This document shows positions 18,793 through 27,790 of a stretch of 64,000 nucleotides of DNA, piece by piece. The notes under the pieces were generated by a model. The model saw only the letters and a program-made list of their open reading frames with translations. It had not been told where the DNA came from and made no database searches. Source of the stretch: Blautia sp. GTDB lineage: Bacteria; Bacillota; Clostridia; Lachnospirales; Lachnospiraceae. The stretch lies in contig JALEJS010000002.1 in assembly GCA_022769545.1 (NCBI GenBank), forward strand, positions 62,001 to 126,000, written 5' to 3'. Each line of letters opens with the position of its first letter. Position 1 is the first letter of the stretch. The position numbers were made by a program, and so were the translations under genes.

Positions 18793-20010
18793 ATGAGAAC
18801 ATTTGAACGATCAACCAAGCTTGACAATGTATTATACGATGTAAGAGGACCGGTTGTGGATGAGGCGAACCGGATGACCGAAGAGGGAATAAATGTTTTA
18901 AAACTGAACATCGGGAATCCGTATCCATTCGGGTTCCGCTCTCCGGACGAGGTGATCCGTGACATGATGAGCAATCTGAAGGAGTGCCAGGGCTATTCCG
19001 ATTCCAGAGGCCTGTTTTCTGCGAGAAAGGCCATTATGCAGTATTATCAGCTGAGAAATGTCGCCGGAGTGACCATGAACGATGTGTATACGGGAAACGG
19101 TGTCAGTGAGCTGATCAGTCTGTGTATGCAGGCACTTTTGAATAACGGAGATGAGATTCTGATCCCGGCTCCGGATTATCCGCTCTGGACAGCGACCGCT
19201 ACTCTGGCGGGCGGCAATGTGGTGCACTATATCTGTGATGAACAGTCGGACTGGAACCCCGATATTGAGGATATCCGCAGCAAGGTTACGGACAGGACAA
19301 AGGCGATTGTTATCATCAATCCCAATAATCCGACCGGTGCGGTATACCCTAAGGAAATACTGGAGCAGATCGTGGAGATCGCAAGGGAGCATGAACTGAT
19401 CATCTTCTCCGACGAGATCTATGACCGTCTTGTGATGGACGACTACAAACACATTTCCATCGCATCCATGGCTCCGGATGTATTTTGTGTTACCTTTTCC
19501 GGGCTTTCCAAATCACATATGATTGCAGGCTTCCGGATCGGCTGGATGGTCTTAAGCGGAGCTAGGGAGAAAGCAAAAGGATACATGGAAGGAATCAATA
19601 TGCTGTCCAACATGCGTCTGTGTTCCAATGTGCCGGCGCAGTCCATTGTTCAGACGGCACTCGGCGGGTACCAGAGTGTGAATGAATATATTCAGCCGGG
19701 CGGCAGGGTGTATGAACAGAGGGAATACATTTACAAGGCGCTGACAGACATCCCCGGAATTACGGCAGTGAAGCCGAAGGCAGCCTTTTATATTTTCCCG
19801 AAGCTTGATACGGAGAAATTCAATATCACCAATGATGAGCAGTTTGCACTGGATTTCCTTCACGAGAAACAGGTGCTGATTGTTCCCGGAAAAGGCTTTA
19901 ACTGGGGAGAACCGGATCATTTCCGGGTGGTTTATCTCCCGGATAAACGGCAGCTGGAAAAGGCAGCCGGAAAGCTCAGAGCCTTTTTGAGTAACTACAG
20001 ACAGAAATAG
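18793..20010 (+). CDS. alaA: Glutamate-pyruvate aminotransferase AlaA-type
   Basis: 405 residues; the ATG at 18793 follows GGGCGGGAGG. It is a fold-type I PLP aminotransferase closely resembling E. coli AlaA over its full length: the start FERSTKLDNVLYDVRGPV, LNIGNPYPFGF, the INPNNPTGAVY motif, and the PLP lysine in SGLSKSHMIAGFRIGW. It makes alanine from pyruvate with glutamate, so it uses the product of the divergent gdhA. Citrate synthase follows 93 bp later without an evident terminator. Confidence 0.92.
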   Translation: MRTFERSTKLDNVLYDVRGPVVDEANRMTEEGINVLKLNIGNPYPFGFRSPDEVIRDMMSNLKECQGYSDSRGLFSARKAIMQYYQLRNVAGVTMNDVYTGNGVSELISLCMQALLNNGDEILIPAPDYPLWTATATLAGGNVVHYICDEQSDWNPDIEDIRSKVTDRTKAIVIINPNNPTGAVYPKEILEQIVEIAREHELIIFSDEIYDRLVMDDYKHISIASMAPDVFCVTFSGLSKSHMIAGFRIGWMVLSGAREKAKGYMEGINMLSNMRLCSNVPAQSIVQTALGGYQSVNEYIQPGGRVYEQREYIYKALTDIPGITAVKPKAAFYIFPKLDTEKFNITNDEQFALDFLHEKQVLIVPGKGFNWGEPDHFRVVYLPDKRQLEKAAGKLRAFLSNYRQK

Positions 20011-20103
20011 CAGCAAAACAGGAAAGAGAGAAAACATACATATTATTCGGGGAGGAATAAGCTATCGGAAATCGGAGAATGAACAGAAAGGGAATATCAG
20101 ATT

Positions 20104-21465
20104 ATGAGTGGATTTAATATGAAAGTAACACCGGAAATTGAGCAGCTGACACAGCTTTGCGTGGGACACAGCCGTCTGGATACGGAGCTTTACAGCAAAT
20201 ATGATGTAAAAAGAGGACTCCGCGATCTGAACGGAAAAGGGGTTCTCGCCGGGCTGACCCAGATCTCCAACGTGCAGGCCGTAAAAGTGGTGGACGGAAA
20301 AGAGGTTCCCTGTGAGGGAAATCTCTACTACAGAGGCTACGACATCAAGCAGCTTACAGGCGGATTTATTCAGGACAACCGTTTCGGATTTGAAGAGGTG
20401 ACCTATCTGCTGCTGTTCGGCGTGCTTCCGGATGAAGCTCAGCTGAAGCGTTTTAAGGAACTGCTCAGTGAGCAGAGATCACTTCCGAGAAATTTCGTGA
20501 GAGACGTCATCATGAAGGCACCGTCTAAGGATATCATGAATGCACTTTCCAGAAGCGTTCTGACGTTGTATTCCTACGACAAGAATCCGGATGATATCTC
20601 ATTGCCGAATGTACTTCGGCAGTGTCTGAATCTGATCAGTGTATTTCCCCTTTTGTCCGTTTACGGATATCAGGCGTACAATCATTACATCAGAGGAAAA
20701 AGCCTTTATATCCACAATCCGAAGAAGGAGCTGTCCACCGCGGAGAATATTCTGCGAATGCTCCGTCCGGATAAGAAATATACGCCGCTGGAGGCAAAAA
20801 TTCTGGATCTGGCACTGATCCTTCATATGGAGCACGGCGGAGGAAACAATTCGACCTTTACGACGCATGTGGTATCCTCGTCCGGTACGGATACCTACTC
20901 GGCAGTGGCAGCTGCGCTCGGTTCTCTGAAAGGACCGAAGCACGGCGGAGCCAACAGCATGGTTGTGAGAATGATCCAGGATCTGAAAAAAGAGGTGCGG
21001 GACTGGGAGGATGAGGATGAAATCCGGAACTATCTTCAGAGACTTCTGCACAAGGAGGCGTTTGACCGCAGAGGCCTGATCTATGGTATGGGACATGCCA
21101 TTTATTCTCTTTCGGATCCCCGTGCGGAAGTATTCAAGCAGTTTGTGGAAAAGCTTGCGGTGGAGAAAGGCCGGACCAAAGATTTTGCCCTGTATTCCAT
21201 CGTAGAGCGGCTGGCTCCTCAGGTGATTTCCGAGGAGCGGAGGATCTATAAAGGCGTCAGTGCCAATGTGGATTTTTACAGCGGATTTGTTTACAGTATG
21301 CTCGACCTGCCCCTGGAGCTTTTTACGCCTATGTTTGCGGTTGCCAGAATTGTGGGCTGGAGCGCGCACCGTATGGAAGAGCTGATCAATACGGACAAGA
21401 TCATACGCCCGGCGTACAAAAACGTACTGGAGACACAGCAGTATATTCCGCTGCATGAGAGATAA
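20104..21465 (+). CDS. Citrate synthase family protein
   Basis: 453 residues, slightly longer than classical type II enzymes because of an N-terminal extension. Catalytic regions are visible: HMEHGGGNNSTFTTHVVSSSGTD, GPKHGGANSMV and YGMGHAIYSLSDPRA, carrying the expected histidines, and a closing NVDFYSGFVYSML Asp region. It condenses acetyl-CoA and oxaloacetate. No aconitase or isocitrate dehydrogenase gene is adjacent. With alaA and gdhA it suggests a partial oxidative TCA branch feeding glutamate. Confidence 0.92.
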   Translation: MSGFNMKVTPEIEQLTQLCVGHSRLDTELYSKYDVKRGLRDLNGKGVLAGLTQISNVQAVKVVDGKEVPCEGNLYYRGYDIKQLTGGFIQDNRFGFEEVTYLLLFGVLPDEAQLKRFKELLSEQRSLPRNFVRDVIMKAPSKDIMNALSRSVLTLYSYDKNPDDISLPNVLRQCLNLISVFPLLSVYGYQAYNHYIRGKSLYIHNPKKELSTAENILRMLRPDKKYTPLEAKILDLALILHMEHGGGNNSTFTTHVVSSSGTDTYSAVAAALGSLKGPKHGGANSMVVRMIQDLKKEVRDWEDEDEIRNYLQRLLHKEAFDRRGLIYGMGHAIYSLSDPRAEVFKQFVEKLAVEKGRTKDFALYSIVERLAPQVISEERRIYKGVSANVDFYSGFVYSMLDLPLELFTPMFAVARIVGWSAHRMEELINTDKIIRPAYKNVLETQQYIPLHER

Positions 21466-21486
21466 AAGAAAAAAGGATGCCTGATT

Positions 21487-22002
21487 ATGTTCGAGATGTT
21501 TTTTCCGGATGAGTATCTGGATTCCACCTACGAGATTGATTTTGAGCAATTGTATAAAGAGGGATACCGGGGACTGATCTTCGACATTGACAATACGCTG
21601 GTTCCCCATGGAGCACCTCCCGATGAGCGGGCGGTGGCACTGTTTGACCGGCTGAAAAAGCTGGGCTTTCGCTCCTGCTTTCTCTCCAACAATAAAATCG
21701 AGCGGGTTGCATCATTTAACGATGTGATCGGAGAGCAGTTTATCGAAAACGCGGGAAAACCGGCGGTGAAGAATTACCGAAGGGCGATGGAAATGCTGGG
21801 AACGGATCTTTCCAACACCATTTTCATCGGTGATCAGCTGTTTACCGATGTGTGGGGGGCGAAAAGGACCGGAATCCGGAACATTTTGGTAAAGCCGATT
21901 CACCCAAAAGAAGAAATTCAGATTGTGCTGAAACGCTATCTGGAAAAAATTGTTCTGCATTTTTACCGGAAGCAGAAACTGGAAGCATCTTCAAAAAAAT
22001 AG
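21487..22002 (+). CDS. YqeG family HAD IIIA-type phosphatase
   Basis: 171 residues. The HAD nucleophile motif is seen as FDIDNTLVPHG near residue 35, motif II as FLSNN, and motif IV as FIGDQLFTDVWGAKRTG. YqeG proteins are putative phosphatases of unknown substrate and usually lie near ribosome-assembly or aro genes. Here the gene is 21 bp behind citrate synthase and is followed by efp with its own promoter. Confidence 0.88.
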   Translation: MFEMFFPDEYLDSTYEIDFEQLYKEGYRGLIFDIDNTLVPHGAPPDERAVALFDRLKKLGFRSCFLSNNKIERVASFNDVIGEQFIENAGKPAVKNYRRAMEMLGTDLSNTIFIGDQLFTDVWGAKRTGIRNILVKPIHPKEEIQIVLKRYLEKIVLHFYRKQKLEASSKK

Positions 22003-22031
22003 TTGAAAAATGTATATGTTTATTATAAAAT
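22003..22031 (+). promoter_or_regulatory. Promoter of efp
   Basis: TTGAAA, 17-bp spacer, TAAAAT, followed by an AGGAGG site before the ATG. Confidence 0.75.
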
Positions 22032-22069
22032 GTCTATAGCTAAGCGTACAAGAAGGAGGAAATTTTATT

Positions 22070-22627
22070 ATGATTTCAGCAGGTGATTTCAAAAACGGTA
22101 TCACACTTGAAATTGACGGAAACGTATGTCAGATCGTTGAATTCCAGCACGTAAAACCAGGAAAAGGTGCTGCTTTCGTGAGAACGAAATACAAAAACAT
22201 TATCACAGGTTCTGTACTGGAGAAATCCTTCCGCCCTACAGAAAAATTCCCGGCTGCACGTATTGACCGTGTAGATATGCAGTATCTTTATAATGACGGA
22301 GATACCTTCTATTTTATGAACAATGAGACCTTTGATCAGGTTGGTCTGTCTGCAGATCAGGTTGGGGACTCTCTGAAATTTGTCAAGGAAAACGAAAATG
22401 TCAAGATCTGTTCTCATAACGGAAATGTATTTGCCATTGAGCCGCCGTTATTTGTTGAACTGGAAGTTACCGAGACAGAGCCGGGCTTTGCCGGAAATAC
22501 GGCACAGGGTGCTACCAAGCCTGCGATTGTTGAGACAGGAGCACAGGTTCAGGTTCCGCTGTTTGTAAACCAGGGCGACAAGCTGAAAATTGATACCAGA
22601 ACAGGAGAATATCTGTCCAGAGTCTAA
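22070..22627 (+). CDS. efp: Elongation factor P
   Basis: 185 residues, the full three-beta-domain EF-P. The tip loop of domain I reads [10 protein letters not shown] with Lys32 at the position modified in several lineages. It rescues ribosomes stalled on polyproline, which fits the TPEP-rich surface protein at the start of the window. The C-terminal signature [12 protein letters not shown] is intact. Confidence 0.97.
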   Translation: MISAGDFKNGITLEIDGNVCQIVEFQHVKPGKGAAFVRTKYKNIITGSVLEKSFRPTEKFPAARIDRVDMQYLYNDGDTFYFMNNETFDQVGLSADQVGDSLKFVKENENVKICSHNGNVFAIEPPLFVELEVTETEPGFAGNTAQGATKPAIVETGAQVQVPLFVNQGDKLKIDTRTGEYLSRV

Positions 22628-22637
22628 AATGAATGAT

Positions 22638-22672
22638 AAAAACCACCGCACAAAAATGTGTGGTGGTTTTTT
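22638..22672 (+). terminator. Terminator after efp
   Basis: AAAACCACC-g-CACA pairs with TGTG-t-GGTGGTTTT, continuing into TTTTTT. Confidence 0.88.
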
Positions 22673-22682
22673 ATGTCAGCAC

Positions 22683-22710
22683 AAAAAAAGTGTGCGAAGC
22701 ACACTTTTTC
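22683..22710 (-). terminator. Terminator of tmRNA
   Basis: On the - strand, AAAAAGTGTGC pairs with GCACACTTTTT and ends in a run of seven T, directly behind the tmRNA 3' end. Confidence 0.85.
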
Positions 22711-22711
22711 A

Positions 22712-23053
22712 TGGACCTGGCGGGAATCGAACCCGCGTCCGAAAGCCTATTCATTGGGCTTCTCCCATCGCAGTCGCTGTTTTGACGTTCCCTCGGTCAT
22801 ACGCCCGGCGACAGGCTTATGACGTTGGTAGCTTCATGATACATCTGCCGGGGCAAAGCTTACCCGACAAGGTTTCTCACATCGTCGACGCCAGATTCCT
22901 TAAGTGTGAGTGCAAAAGGGCTGACGAGCAGCTTAGGCTGCTAACGCTAACTTTTCGTCTGCGTTTATATTTAATTCCAGGTTTTTACGCAGTCCCGGAG
23001 TCTGCGGATGGCTTCCCCAATTGCAAAACCCCCGTCGAAACCAGTACAAGCCC
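22712..23053 (-). ncRNA. ssrA: Transfer-messenger RNA (ssrA)
   Basis: About 342 nt on the - strand. The tRNA-like 3' part ends with a T-arm (GGTTCGATTCC inside a GCGGG/CCCGC stem) and CAGGTCCA. The 5' end GGGCTTG pairs with CAGGTCC by one wobble and one G-T pair each way, and GGTTTCGACGGGGG follows, the conserved 5' tmRNA segment. The tag reading frame at 22933-22962 encodes ADEKLALAA then TAA, ending in the ALAA degron recognised by ClpXP-type proteases. The terminal CCA is only partly encoded. It releases stalled ribosomes. Confidence 0.95.
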
Positions 23054-23117
23054 GGATGTGTGATCCGGCAGAGCCGGTCTGGCTGACAGACGAAAGACTG
23101 TTCGCAATCTGTTACTC

Positions 23118-23146
23118 ATTATAGAAATATAATCTTCGGTTGTCAA
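23118..23146 (-). promoter_or_regulatory. Consensus promoter of tmRNA
   Basis: On the - strand: TTGACA, 17-bp spacer, TATAAT, a perfect sigma-A consensus. It lies about 65 bp before the mature 5' end, so a leader must be removed, presumably by RNase P. Confidence 0.9.
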
Positions 23147-23217
23147 GGTGCGAATTTGAAAAATAAAAAGTTATGAATCAGGGGACAAATGGAAATGGAT
23201 GTTCACAGAAACGACAT

Positions 23218-23241
23218 ATTTCCATGATATGATATGGAAAT
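23218..23241. promoter_or_regulatory. Palindrome upstream of the two-component system
   Basis: ATTTCCAT and ATGGAAAT face each other across 8 bp, upstream of the response regulator. This could be an operator. The rest of 23147-23373 holds nothing else I can identify. Confidence 0.4.
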
Positions 23242-23373
23242 CAAAAGATACGATACGGATTGTTCTGCATTTCATGCTCTCACAATCCTGGTACATATAT
23301 ATGTTTGTTAAGAAAAATAATCATTTCGATGAGATGACAGACCTACAGATCAAAGAAGAACGGGGGAAATGAT

Positions 23374-24054
23374 ATGGATGCACTAAAAGTACTTGTGGTG
23401 GACGATGAGAGCCGGATGCGTAAGCTGGTGAAGGATTTCCTGTCCAAGAAAGGGTTTGAAGTCCTGGAGGCCGGTGACGGGGAGATGGCTCTGGATATTT
23501 TTTATGAAGAAAAGGATATCGCACTGATTATTCTGGATGTGATGATGCCGAAGATGGACGGATGGGAAGTCTGCAGGGAAATCCGCAAAAACTCCAGGGT
23601 GCCGATCATCATGCTGACAGCAAGATCTGACGAAAGGGATGAGCTTCTCGGATTTGAGCTGGGGGTGGATGAATATATTTCCAAGCCCTTCAGCCCGAAG
23701 ATTCTGGTGGCCCGCGTGGAAGCCATCTTAAGAAGAAGCGGACAGAATACATCGGATGAAGTGATCAGTGCCGGTGGGATCGTCATTGACAAGGCGGCTC
23801 ATCAGGCCACTGTGGACGGGCAGCCGATGGAACTCAGCTTCAAGGAATTTGAGCTTCTGACCTACTTCCTGGAAAATGAGGGAATTGCTCTGTCGCGGGA
23901 GAAGATTCTGAATTCCGTGTGGAATTACGACTATTTCGGAGATGCCAGAACCATAGACACACATGTGAAAAAGCTGCGCAGCAAGATGGGAGATAAGGGA
24001 GAATATATCAAAACCGTCTGGGGAATGGGATACAAGTTTGAGGTCAAAGGATGA
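23374..24054 (+). CDS. OmpR/PhoB-family response regulator
   Basis: 226 residues. Receiver domain with phosphorylation site Asp55 in IILDVMMPKMDGWE, the conserved Thr (MLTA) and Lys (SKPF), and a C-terminal winged-helix DNA-binding domain (about 128-225) ending in TVWGMGYKFE. It overlaps the kinase gene by 4 bp, so the two form a co-translated two-component system. Target genes are not evident. Confidence 0.95.
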   Translation: MDALKVLVVDDESRMRKLVKDFLSKKGFEVLEAGDGEMALDIFYEEKDIALIILDVMMPKMDGWEVCREIRKNSRVPIIMLTARSDERDELLGFELGVDEYISKPFSPKILVARVEAILRRSGQNTSDEVISAGGIVIDKAAHQATVDGQPMELSFKEFELLTYFLENEGIALSREKILNSVWNYDYFGDARTIDTHVKKLRSKMGDKGEYIKTVWGMGYKFEVKG

Positions 24055-25571
24055 AAAAACGAAAAAAATTTCATTCCATGAAAAGCAAGATCACCGTCAC
24101 ATTTCTCGGACTGCTTCTTCTGTATATTCTGATGATCACACTGATCAACGGCCTGTTTCTGGAAAAATACTATATTTCAAAAAAAACAGGCGTGCTGCTG
24201 CAGGCAGAGAAACAGCTGGAGACGCTTGGCATCGAGAGCTTCTCCGAACAGGACGAAGCTTCTGACCAGGATGGGATGGTGCAGGAAAATTATCCGGAGG
24301 AGCTGAAGATCCTGAGCACGCAGAATAATCTTTCCTGGGTGATCATCACGAAAAACAATGCAAAAGAGATTCACTGGGGAGAGAATGAGCGCAAACTTCA
24401 GGGGAAGCTTTTCGGGTATATTTACGATCTGGATACGGATAAGGACAAAAGTGATATTCTCGATAAAACAGATCATTATGTGATACAGCAGACGCACGAC
24501 CGCTTTTCGGGAATGGATTATCTGGAATGCTGGGGAACTCTTGCCGATGAAAATTATTTTCTGATCCGGACACCCCTGGAGAGCATCCGCGAGAGCGTGA
24601 ATATTTCAAATAAGTTTTATTTTGCGGTGGGTGTGTTTATGCTCCTGATCAGCGTGATTCTGATCCGGCTGATTACGAAACGCATCACCCGACCTATCAG
24701 TGAACTGACGGAACTGTCCCGGCGGATGTCCGATCTGGATTTTGAAGCAAGATATCAGAGCAATGCAGGAAATGAAATTGATATTCTGGGAGAAAGCTTT
24801 AACAAAATGTCCGCGCAGCTGGAAAAAACCGTGTCGGAACTGAAATCGGCAAACCTGGAGCTTCAGAAGGATATTGAAAACAAAATTGAAATTGACAGAA
24901 GAAGAAAGGAATTTCTGGATAATGTTTCTCATGAACTGAAAACACCGATCGCGCTGGTGCAGGGATATGCGGAAGGTCTGAAGGAAAATATATCGGATGA
25001 TCCTGAGAGCAGAGAGTTTTACTGTGACGTCATTATGGATGAGGCCGGAAAGATGAACAAGCTTGTGAAAAATCTGTTGACGCTGAATCAGCTGGAGTCG
25101 GGGCAGGACGCGCCGTTCATGGAGCGGTTCGATCTTGTGACTCTGATCCGTGGAGTCCTCCAGAAGATGGACATCATGATCCGCCAGAAGGAAGCGCAGG
25201 TGATTTTTGAGGAACAGGAGCCGGTGTACGTCTGGGCAGATGAATTCAAGGTGGAAGAGGTCATGACAAATTATGTCAGCAATGCACTGAATCATCTGGA
25301 AGGGGAAATGAAAGTAGGCATCCGGATCTGCAAAGAGGAATCCGGTGTGCGGGTATCTGTCTTTAATACCGGTGTTCCCATTCCGGAAAAGGATCTGCCC
25401 TGTATCTGGAATAAATTTTACAAAGTGGATAAAGCGCGTACCAGAGAGTATGGAGGAAGCGGCATCGGGCTTTCCATCGTGAAGGCGATCATGGAGGGAA
25501 TGCATCAGAAATACGGCGCATCCAACTATGATAATGGTGTGGAATTCTGGTTTACGCTGGACCGGAAATAG
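24051..25571 (+). CDS. Membrane sensor histidine kinase with HAMP domain
   Basis: 506 residues. Transmembrane segment at about 13-35, an extracellular sensor of about 145 residues, and a second membrane segment near 188-208. A HAMP domain follows (KRITRPISELTELSRRMSDLDFEARY). The HisKA box has His294 in FLDNVSHELKTPIALVQGYAEGL, and the ATPase has N-box (NYVSNALNHL) and GGSGIGLSI G-box. The sensor part has no motif I recognise. Confidence 0.93.
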   Translation: MKKRKKFHSMKSKITVTFLGLLLLYILMITLINGLFLEKYYISKKTGVLLQAEKQLETLGIESFSEQDEASDQDGMVQENYPEELKILSTQNNLSWVIITKNNAKEIHWGENERKLQGKLFGYIYDLDTDKDKSDILDKTDHYVIQQTHDRFSGMDYLECWGTLADENYFLIRTPLESIRESVNISNKFYFAVGVFMLLISVILIRLITKRITRPISELTELSRRMSDLDFEARYQSNAGNEIDILGESFNKMSAQLEKTVSELKSANLELQKDIENKIEIDRRRKEFLDNVSHELKTPIALVQGYAEGLKENISDDPESREFYCDVIMDEAGKMNKLVKNLLTLNQLESGQDAPFMERFDLVTLIRGVLQKMDIMIRQKEAQVIFEEQEPVYVWADEFKVEEVMTNYVSNALNHLEGEMKVGIRICKEESGVRVSVFNTGVPIPEKDLPCIWNKFYKVDKARTREYGGSGIGLSIVKAIMEGMHQKYGASNYDNGVEFWFTLDRK

Positions 25572-25596
25572 TCCGGCTTCGGAATACGCGAATCAG

Positions 25597-25638
25597 GCAG
25601 ACAGTGTGGAAGAAATACTTTGCAACTGTCTGCTTTTT
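25597..25638 (+). terminator. Terminator after the two-component system
   Basis: GCAGACAGT pairs with ACTGTCTGC and runs into TTTTT. Confidence 0.85.
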
Positions 25639-25648
25639 GCGTTATACT
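25620..25648 (+). promoter_or_regulatory. Promoter of hisH-hisF, overlapping the upstream terminator
   Basis: TTGCAA, 17-bp spacer, TATACT. The -35 and spacer lie within the terminator's 3' arm. Confidence 0.6.
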
Positions 25649-25682
25649 ATACGCGTGATTATAAAGCAAAGAGGATAAATAC

Positions 25683-26303
25683 ATGATAGGAATAATTGAC
25701 TACGATGCCGGCAACATCAAAAGTGTGGAAAAAGCACTGGACTATCTGGGCGAGGATACTGTGGTTTCGCGGGATCCGGAGCAGCTTCTCGGTGCAGATA
25801 AAGTAATTCTTCCCGGGGTGGGTAGCTTTGGTCAGTCCATGGAAAATCTTGAGCGATACGGACTGATTCCGGTGATTCATGAGATTGTGGAAAAAAAGAC
25901 TCCGTTTCTGGGAATCTGTCTGGGACTTCAGCTTCTGTTTGAGAGCAGTGAGGAAAGCCCGGGAGTGGACGGACTTGGAATTCTGAAGGGGAAAATCGTG
26001 AAGATCCCTCCGAAGGAAGGACTGAAAATCCCGCATATGGGATGGAATTCTCTGCATCTGCAGAACAACGGAAGGCTGTTTCGGGGAATCCCGGAGCAGA
26101 CGTATGTATATTTTGTGCATTCCTATTATCTTCAGGCAGAGGAACCGGAAATTGTAAAAGCAGTTACCGATTACAGCACCTGTATTCATGCATCCGTGGA
26201 GAAGGATAACGTATTTGCCTGTCAGTTTCATCCGGAGAAAAGCAGCCGGTACGGACTGAAGATTCTGGAAAATTTTGCCCGGATCGGAAAGGAGGATGCA
26301 TAG
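25683..26303 (+). CDS. hisH: Imidazole glycerol phosphate synthase, glutaminase subunit HisH
   Basis: 206 residues of class I glutamine amidotransferase. Nucleophile Cys in [11 protein letters not shown] (about residue 80) and the His/Glu pair in FHPEKSS near 181. The oxyanion stretch PGVGSFGQ near 50 is typical of HisH. It supplies ammonia to HisF, whose gene begins one base after its stop. The rest of the his pathway is not in this window. Confidence 0.96.
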   Translation: MIGIIDYDAGNIKSVEKALDYLGEDTVVSRDPEQLLGADKVILPGVGSFGQSMENLERYGLIPVIHEIVEKKTPFLGICLGLQLLFESSEESPGVDGLGILKGKIVKIPPKEGLKIPHMGWNSLHLQNNGRLFRGIPEQTYVYFVHSYYLQAEEPEIVKAVTDYSTCIHASVEKDNVFACQFHPEKSSRYGLKILENFARIGKEDA

Positions 26304-26304
26304 A

Positions 26305-27066
26305 ATGTTCACGAAAAGAATCATTCCCTGTCTGGATGTCAATAAGGGACGCGTGGTAAAGGGCGTCAATTTTGTGGATCTGAAGGACGCAGGAGACCCG
26401 GTGGAGATTGCCCGTGCCTACGATGCGGCAGGAGCCGACGAGCTGGTCTTTCTGGACATCACGGCATCCTGTGAGGCCCGGGATACGGTGGTGCATATGG
26501 TACGTGCTGTTGCGGCCAGCGTTTTTATTCCCTTTACGGTGGGAGGAGGAATCCGCACCGTGGAGGATTTCAAGCGCCTTTTGCGGGAAGGGGCAGATAA
26601 GATTTCTGTGAATTCGGCGGCCATTGACCGCCCGGAACTGATCCGGGAGGCTGCGGAGAAATTCGGCAGCCAGTGTGTGGTGGTGGCCATTGATGCCAAA
26701 CGGCGTCCGGACGGCGGCTGGAATATTTACAAGCATGGCGGCAGGCTGAATACCGGAATCGATGCCGTCTGGTGGGCGAAGGAGGCAGAACGTCTTGGCG
26801 CCGGAGAGATTCTTCTGACCAGTATGGACTGTGACGGTACGAAGGCCGGATATGATGTGGAGCTGACAAGGGCGATTGCGGAAGCGGTATCGATTCCGGT
26901 CATTGCTTCAGGCGGAGCCGGAACACTGGAGCATTTTTACGAAGCACTGACAGAGGCAAAGGCAGATGCCGCACTGGCAGCATCTTTGTTTCACTATAAG
27001 GAACTACAGATCCGGGAGGTAAAGGAGTATCTGGCGGACAGAGGCGTGTCTGTGCGCAGATCCTGA
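26305..27066 (+). CDS. hisF: Imidazole glycerol phosphate synthase, cyclase subunit HisF
   Basis: 253 residues from the ATG at 26305. It has the (beta/alpha)8-barrel catalytic aspartates: Asp11 equivalent in [15 protein letters not shown] and Asp130 equivalent in VVAIDAKR. Phosphate-binding loops are GGGIR and ASGGAGT. With HisH it makes imidazole glycerol phosphate and AICAR, linking histidine and purine synthesis. Confidence 0.96.
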   Translation: MFTKRIIPCLDVNKGRVVKGVNFVDLKDAGDPVEIARAYDAAGADELVFLDITASCEARDTVVHMVRAVAASVFIPFTVGGGIRTVEDFKRLLREGADKISVNSAAIDRPELIREAAEKFGSQCVVVAIDAKRRPDGGWNIYKHGGRLNTGIDAVWWAKEAERLGAGEILLTSMDCDGTKAGYDVELTRAIAEAVSIPVIASGGAGTLEHFYEALTEAKADAALAASLFHYKELQIREVKEYLADRGVSVRRS

Positions 27067-27099
27067 GAAAACCGGAACAGGATAAAGAGGTGAAAGAAC

Positions 27100-27774
27100 A
27101 TGGCTCCTATCGCAGGAGACTGGCTGGAAGCGCTGAAACCGGAATTCCGGCAGCCTTATTATGCCAAACTATACAATACCGTGAATGCGGAATATAAAAC
27201 CAGAAAGGTGTTTCCGCCGCCGGAGGATATGTTCAATGCATTCCATTTTACACCTTTGGCACAGGTCAAGGCAGTGATTCTGGGACAGGATCCCTACCAT
27301 AATGACGGGCAGGCCCACGGACTGTGCTTTTCGGTAAAAAAGGGAGTGGAAATTCCGCCGTCACTGGCAAATATTTATCAGGAGCTGAAGGATGACTGCG
27401 GCTGTTATATTCCGAACAACGGGTATCTGGAAAAATGGGCCAGACAGGGTGTCCTTCTTCTGAATACGGTTTTGACGGTGCGTGCCCATCAGGCGAACTC
27501 CCATCGCGGAATCGGTTGGGAGCAGTTTACGGATGCGGCAATCCGGATTCTCAATGAGCAGGACCGTCCGATTGTTTTTCTTTTGTGGGGCAGGCCTGCG
27601 CAGATGAAGAAATCCATGCTGAACAATCCCGGACATTTGATTCTGGAGGCACCTCATCCCAGTCCGCTTTCCGCGTACCGGGGATTTTTCGGGTGCCGGC
27701 ATTTCAGTAAAACAAATGAATTTCTGGTGTCAAATGGACTGGAGCCCATTGACTGGCAGATTGAGAACATATGA
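27100..27774 (+). CDS. ung: Uracil-DNA glycosylase
   Basis: 224 residues, family 1 UDG. Motif A GQDPYHNDGQAHGLCFS carries the catalytic Asp. The later HPSPLSAYRGFFGCRHFSKTN segment carries the catalytic His and the minor-groove loop. It excises uracil from DNA. The dut gene in the same window limits uracil incorporation in the same pathway. Confidence 0.97.
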   Translation: MAPIAGDWLEALKPEFRQPYYAKLYNTVNAEYKTRKVFPPPEDMFNAFHFTPLAQVKAVILGQDPYHNDGQAHGLCFSVKKGVEIPPSLANIYQELKDDCGCYIPNNGYLEKWARQGVLLLNTVLTVRAHQANSHRGIGWEQFTDAAIRILNEQDRPIVFLLWGRPAQMKKSMLNNPGHLILEAPHPSPLSAYRGFFGCRHFSKTNEFLVSNGLEPIDWQIENI

Positions 27775-27790
27775 AGGGTGACAGAATAAA

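Noticed and set aside
22712-22745. tRNA-like T-arm and acceptor end
   Set aside because: There is no D-arm/anticodon arrangement nearby. The 5' partner lies 340 nt away and a tag frame is present, so it is the tRNA-like part of tmRNA.
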